This document shows positions 5,484-7,569 of a stretch of 7,569 nucleotides of DNA, in pieces. The DNA is from Candidatus Cloacimonadota bacterium (GTDB lineage: Bacteria > Cloacimonadota > Cloacimonadia > Cloacimonadales > Cloacimonadaceae). A program made the translations under genes and the position numbers. Below the pieces are notes generated by a model, which worked only from the letters and a program-made list of their open reading frames with translations, made no database searches and was not told the DNA's origin. The stretch covers positions 1 through 7,569 of the forward strand of contig JAAYQD010000376.1 in the NCBI GenBank assembly GCA_012519465.1. The letters run 5' to 3'. The number at the start of each line of letters is the position of its first letter. The stretch's first letter is position 1.

Positions 5484-6458
5484 ATGCAGATATACAATTT
5501 CCACCTCGTCTGGCTGTTTTTGATATTCCCCATCATAGCTGTGCTGTTCAGCCTCTCCGCCCGCAGGCGTCGCACTCGCTATTCCAGCTATGCCGATCAG
5601 CATATCATCAGCCACCATCTGCAGCGCGTATCCCGCTTTAATACATGGATGAAAGTCCTCCTCATCACCATTGCCATTGGCTTTACAATCCTTGGTCTCC
5701 TCAGGCCGCAGTGGGATCATGAACAAAGTGAAATCACCAACCAGGGCTTGGATATCATTCTTGCCATAGATGTTTCCCGCAGTATGGATGCTACGGATTT
5801 GGCACCTTCCCGCCTGGAGAGAGGCAAGCTGCAGGCTCATAACTTGATAGACGGTTTGCAGGGGGATAGGATAGGCATCATCGCCTTTGCCGGCACTGCC
5901 ACTCTGGAGTGTCCCCTCACAAACGATTATGACGCTGCCCGCCTGGTGATAAATAGCCTCACCAGCCAAAGCGCCGTGCGCAGTGGCAGCAATCTGGGGC
6001 GAGCCTTCACCATGGCAGAAAAAGCCTTCAATGTAGCCAGCGGCTCCAATATCCTGATCATGATTTCCGATGGAGAAGACCTTGCCGGCCAGGGGCTGGC
6101 AATGGCATCACGGCTCACATCCCAGGGCGTGAGGATATTCACAATGGGGGCGGGCACTTCCGAAGGTGCAGTGGTATATCATCCCGGATTGAACGAAGAG
6201 GCATACACCCGGGCCGATCATGCTTTCTTGCAAAGGCTGGCAAATGTAGGCCAAGGCTCATATTACAACCTGGGCAGTGACGATGCCAGTGGCGACCAGA
6301 TACTTGCAGAACTACGTGAAGGCGAAGAAGGCAGGTTGCAGGGACGCCGCATAATGGGCTTGAAAGAGCAGTATCACGGGTTTGTGATTTTGGCAATCCT
6401 TGCCCTCCTCATCGAAAGCCTCATCATCCCCTTGCGCAGGGAGCCCAAAAGCCAATGA
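5484..6458 (+). CDS. batB: BatB-type membrane-anchored VWA protein
   Basis: This encodes 324 residues from ATG 5484 (325 from ATG 5481) and is a paralogue of BatA. Membrane helices lie at about 7-24, 57-73 and 299-316, and a VWA domain at about 88-280. The first MIDAS loop is DVSRS (Asp96, Ser98, Ser100). The second reads SGSNLGRAF (167-175), with Ser169 where BatA and DUF58 have Thr. The third is ISDGEDL with Asp196. Metal binding is still plausible because Ser keeps the hydroxyl. The DLAPSRLERGK segment (105-115) after MIDAS and the GQGSYYNL segment (257-264) near the end of the VWA domain are typical of BatB. The protein ends soon after the last helix (REPKSQ), with no TPR fusion; the TPR function is in the next gene. 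The stop overlaps batC as ATGA. It probably forms a membrane complex with BatA, as suggested for this family. Confidence 0.93.
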   Translation: MQIYNFHLVWLFLIFPIIAVLFSLSARRRRTRYSSYADQHIISHHLQRVSRFNTWMKVLLITIAIGFTILGLLRPQWDHEQSEITNQGLDIILAIDVSRSMDATDLAPSRLERGKLQAHNLIDGLQGDRIGIIAFAGTATLECPLTNDYDAARLVINSLTSQSAVRSGSNLGRAFTMAEKAFNVASGSNILIMISDGEDLAGQGLAMASRLTSQGVRIFTMGAGTSEGAVVYHPGLNEEAYTRADHAFLQRLANVGQGSYYNLGSDDASGDQILAELREGEEGRLQGRRIMGLKEQYHGFVILAILALLIESLIIPLRREPKSQ

Positions 6459-7069
6459 AAACCGGCATCCGTACTTATTTAAAAAGAACACTCCTCACAG
6501 TGATGCTCTTGATAATGGTATTCTTTGTCATAGAACTGATTGTGCGTCCCAAGGTGTTTTACAACAGCATCGCCTCAGGGCTTTTCTCTATGCAAAAGCC
6601 TAAGAAGCCAGCAGATATCTGGTACGATAAACTGGATGAAAACGATGGCGACCCCATCCCGGAGGCAAATTATGCCATAAGCTCTTTCAAACAAGGGAAC
6701 TATGCCGAAGCCCAAAAATACTTTGGACAAGCCTTGCGTGATGAGCCTGAAAACCCAGTATTCCTGTATGATCAGGGCAATTCCCAATACCGTCAGGAAC
6801 AGCTGGATGACGCCCTGGAAAGCTATAAACAGGCTATGCTTGCCGATCCTCACGATCAGGATGCCAAAAGCAATTATGAGCTGGTATTGAACCGCCAGGG
6901 CTACAAGATTCCCAAGCCGGAGGATGTGGAACCGCAAGAGCTTGAAGAAGATCCAGATACTAAAAAATATGAGTATGAAAACACCCTCAATGCTCTGGAT
7001 CAAAAAGAACAGAACGAACGCCAACAGCGCTCTCCAAACGGGGAAGATAAATCAGGGGATTGGTGGTGA
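6455..7069 (+). CDS. batC: BatC-type TPR protein
   Basis: This encodes 204 residues. A basic N-terminus (MKTGIRTYLKR) precedes one membrane helix (about 12-30), so the rest should face the periplasm. Residues about 69-102 and 103-136 form two TPR repeats: the YAISSFKQGNYAEAQKYFGQ and LYDQGNSQYRQEQLDDALES segments carry the usual small/aromatic pattern. After the repeats come an acidic linker (EDVEPQELEEDPDTKKYEYE, 156-175) and the short polar tail LDQKEQNERQQR, similar to BatC proteins that end in a charged tail, here closing with GDWW. TPR repeats mediate protein contacts, so this is probably a scaffold for the Bat complex. It begins by ATGA overlap with batB; AGGGAG at 6438-6443 is 11 nt upstream, slightly far. 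A GTGA overlap joins it to batD. The helix could be a signal anchor or an uncleaved signal peptide. Confidence 0.88.
   Translation: MKTGIRTYLKRTLLTVMLLIMVFFVIELIVRPKVFYNSIASGLFSMQKPKKPADIWYDKLDENDGDPIPEANYAISSFKQGNYAEAQKYFGQALRDEPENPVFLYDQGNSQYRQEQLDDALESYKQAMLADPHDQDAKSNYELVLNRQGYKIPKPEDVEPQELEEDPDTKKYEYENTLNALDQKEQNERQQRSPNGEDKSGDWW
7054..7059 (+). promoter_or_regulatory. Ribosome binding site for batD
   Basis: AGGGGA lies 6 nt before the GTG at 7066. It supports this non-ATG start, which would otherwise be easy to miss, and it lies inside the last codons of batC. Confidence 0.6.
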
Positions 7070-7569
7070 ACAAGCGCATAATCATCCTCCTTGCAATGTG
7101 TTGCCTGCTTCTTCCCGGCATCTTTGCCCAGACAAATCCCACCCTCTCCTCATCCGTCAATAAGAGCACTATCTCACAGAGCGAAAGATTGATCTTTACT
7201 CTGCGCCTCACCACGAATATCGGCAGCAAATACGAGTTTCCCGCCTCGATCTCTGTCCCCGGCTTGCAATATCTAAACCACCACACCACCCAGGAATCCT
7301 ATCGGAAATTTAGCGGTCTACAATCAACCAGCGTCCTCATCGTTACATACAACTACATCTTTTCACCCATGCAGACTGGTACTTTCACCATTGGCACACA
7401 AGCTGTGAAGGTGGATGGCAGAACCCTGCCCAGCCCGCCCGTCACCGTCAATATCCTGCCTGATGCCTCTGGATACGGATCGGGCTCGCCACAGCGAGAT
7501 CCCGGCGATCCCTTCTCTGGTTTTGGCTTTTCAGACCAGGTTTTGCAAGAAGGGGAAACGCTGCTAATC
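7066..7569 (+). CDS. batD: BatD protein, N-terminal part (cut by window end)
   Basis: An open frame of 168 codons runs from GTG 7066 to the last base without a stop, so only the N-terminus is visible; full BatD proteins are several times longer. Residues 1-21 form a signal peptide (MNKRIIILLA, then a hydrophobic core with two Cys, ending GIFA-Q), so the product is exported. There is no proper lipobox, because Met precedes Cys12. Residues about 22-132 form a beta-rich domain with the BatD-like opening TLSSSVNKSTISQSERLIFT (26-45) and PMQTGTFTIG (101-110). A Gly/Ser/Pro/Asp-rich linker containing DPGDPFSGFGF (145-155) follows, as between BatD Ig-like domains. The GTG overlaps the batC stop as GTGA and has a good Shine-Dalgarno. 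An ATG at codon 11 lies within the signal peptide core and is unlikely as a start. Position after batC supports the call. Confidence 0.87.
   Translation, partial: MNKRIIILLAMCCLLLPGIFAQTNPTLSSSVNKSTISQSERLIFTLRLTTNIGSKYEFPASISVPGLQYLNHHTTQESYRKFSGLQSTSVLIVTYNYIFSPMQTGTFTIGTQAVKVDGRTLPSPPVTVNILPDASGYGSGSPQRDPGDPFSGFGFSDQVLQEGETLLI

Noticed and set aside
5454..5969. Minus-strand open frame opposite batB
   Set aside because: Antisense to a complete VWA protein; the translation is low in recognisable structure and no ribosome site supports it.

Overview
The window carries a compact run of plus-strand genes, about half G+C, that fits a Gram-negative-type bacterium. Several products have export signals with AxA-type or similar cleavage sites and membrane anchors. 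The gene content (a complete Bat/MoxR-VWA operon, a C4 zinc-type L28 protein and a cyclic-nucleotide-domain histidine kinase) suggests the Fibrobacteres-Chlorobi-Bacteroidetes neighbourhood, possibly Cloacimonadota. That placement is an impression from the protein sequences, not a tested assignment.

Layout: positions 1-148 are a non-coding leader with a small hairpin and a TTGACA box. Positions 149-1264 encode a soluble histidine kinase with an N-terminal cyclic-nucleotide-binding domain and no response regulator beside it. Positions 1329-1526 encode ribosomal protein L28 (rpmB). Its stop codon lies in the loop of a hairpin, and a clear intrinsic terminator follows at 1605-1645. From 1684 to the right edge runs one tightly packed operon: moxR, a DUF58 gene, a membrane-anchored gene with a BatD-like exported half and a DUF4381-like helical half, batA, batB, batC and the 5' part of batD, which is cut by the window end.

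How the genes fit together: the operon has the familiar order MoxR ATPase - DUF58 - small membrane protein - two membrane-anchored VWA proteins - TPR protein - BatD. MoxR is expected to be a cytoplasmic AAA+ ATPase that remodels or activates VWA partners. DUF58 is a VWA-like cytoplasmic protein. BatA and BatB are membrane-anchored VWA proteins with metal-binding (MIDAS) motifs. BatC and BatD are anchored or exported periplasmic-side proteins. Gene seams are gaps or overlaps of a few bases (6-nt gap, ATGA, 17-nt overlap, a TGATGATG junction, ATGA, GTGA), which implies one transcript with translational coupling. The system was named for aerotolerance in Bacteroides, but its biochemical role is not settled.

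I see no CRISPR array, tRNA, rRNA, insertion sequence or phage gene. The most useful leads are the BatD-like/DUF4381-like fusion at 3567-4502, the very short distance between the rpmB terminator and moxR, the hairpin around the rpmB stop codon, a TGGCA-containing box shared upstream of rpmB and moxR, and the orphan cyclic-nucleotide-binding histidine kinase.
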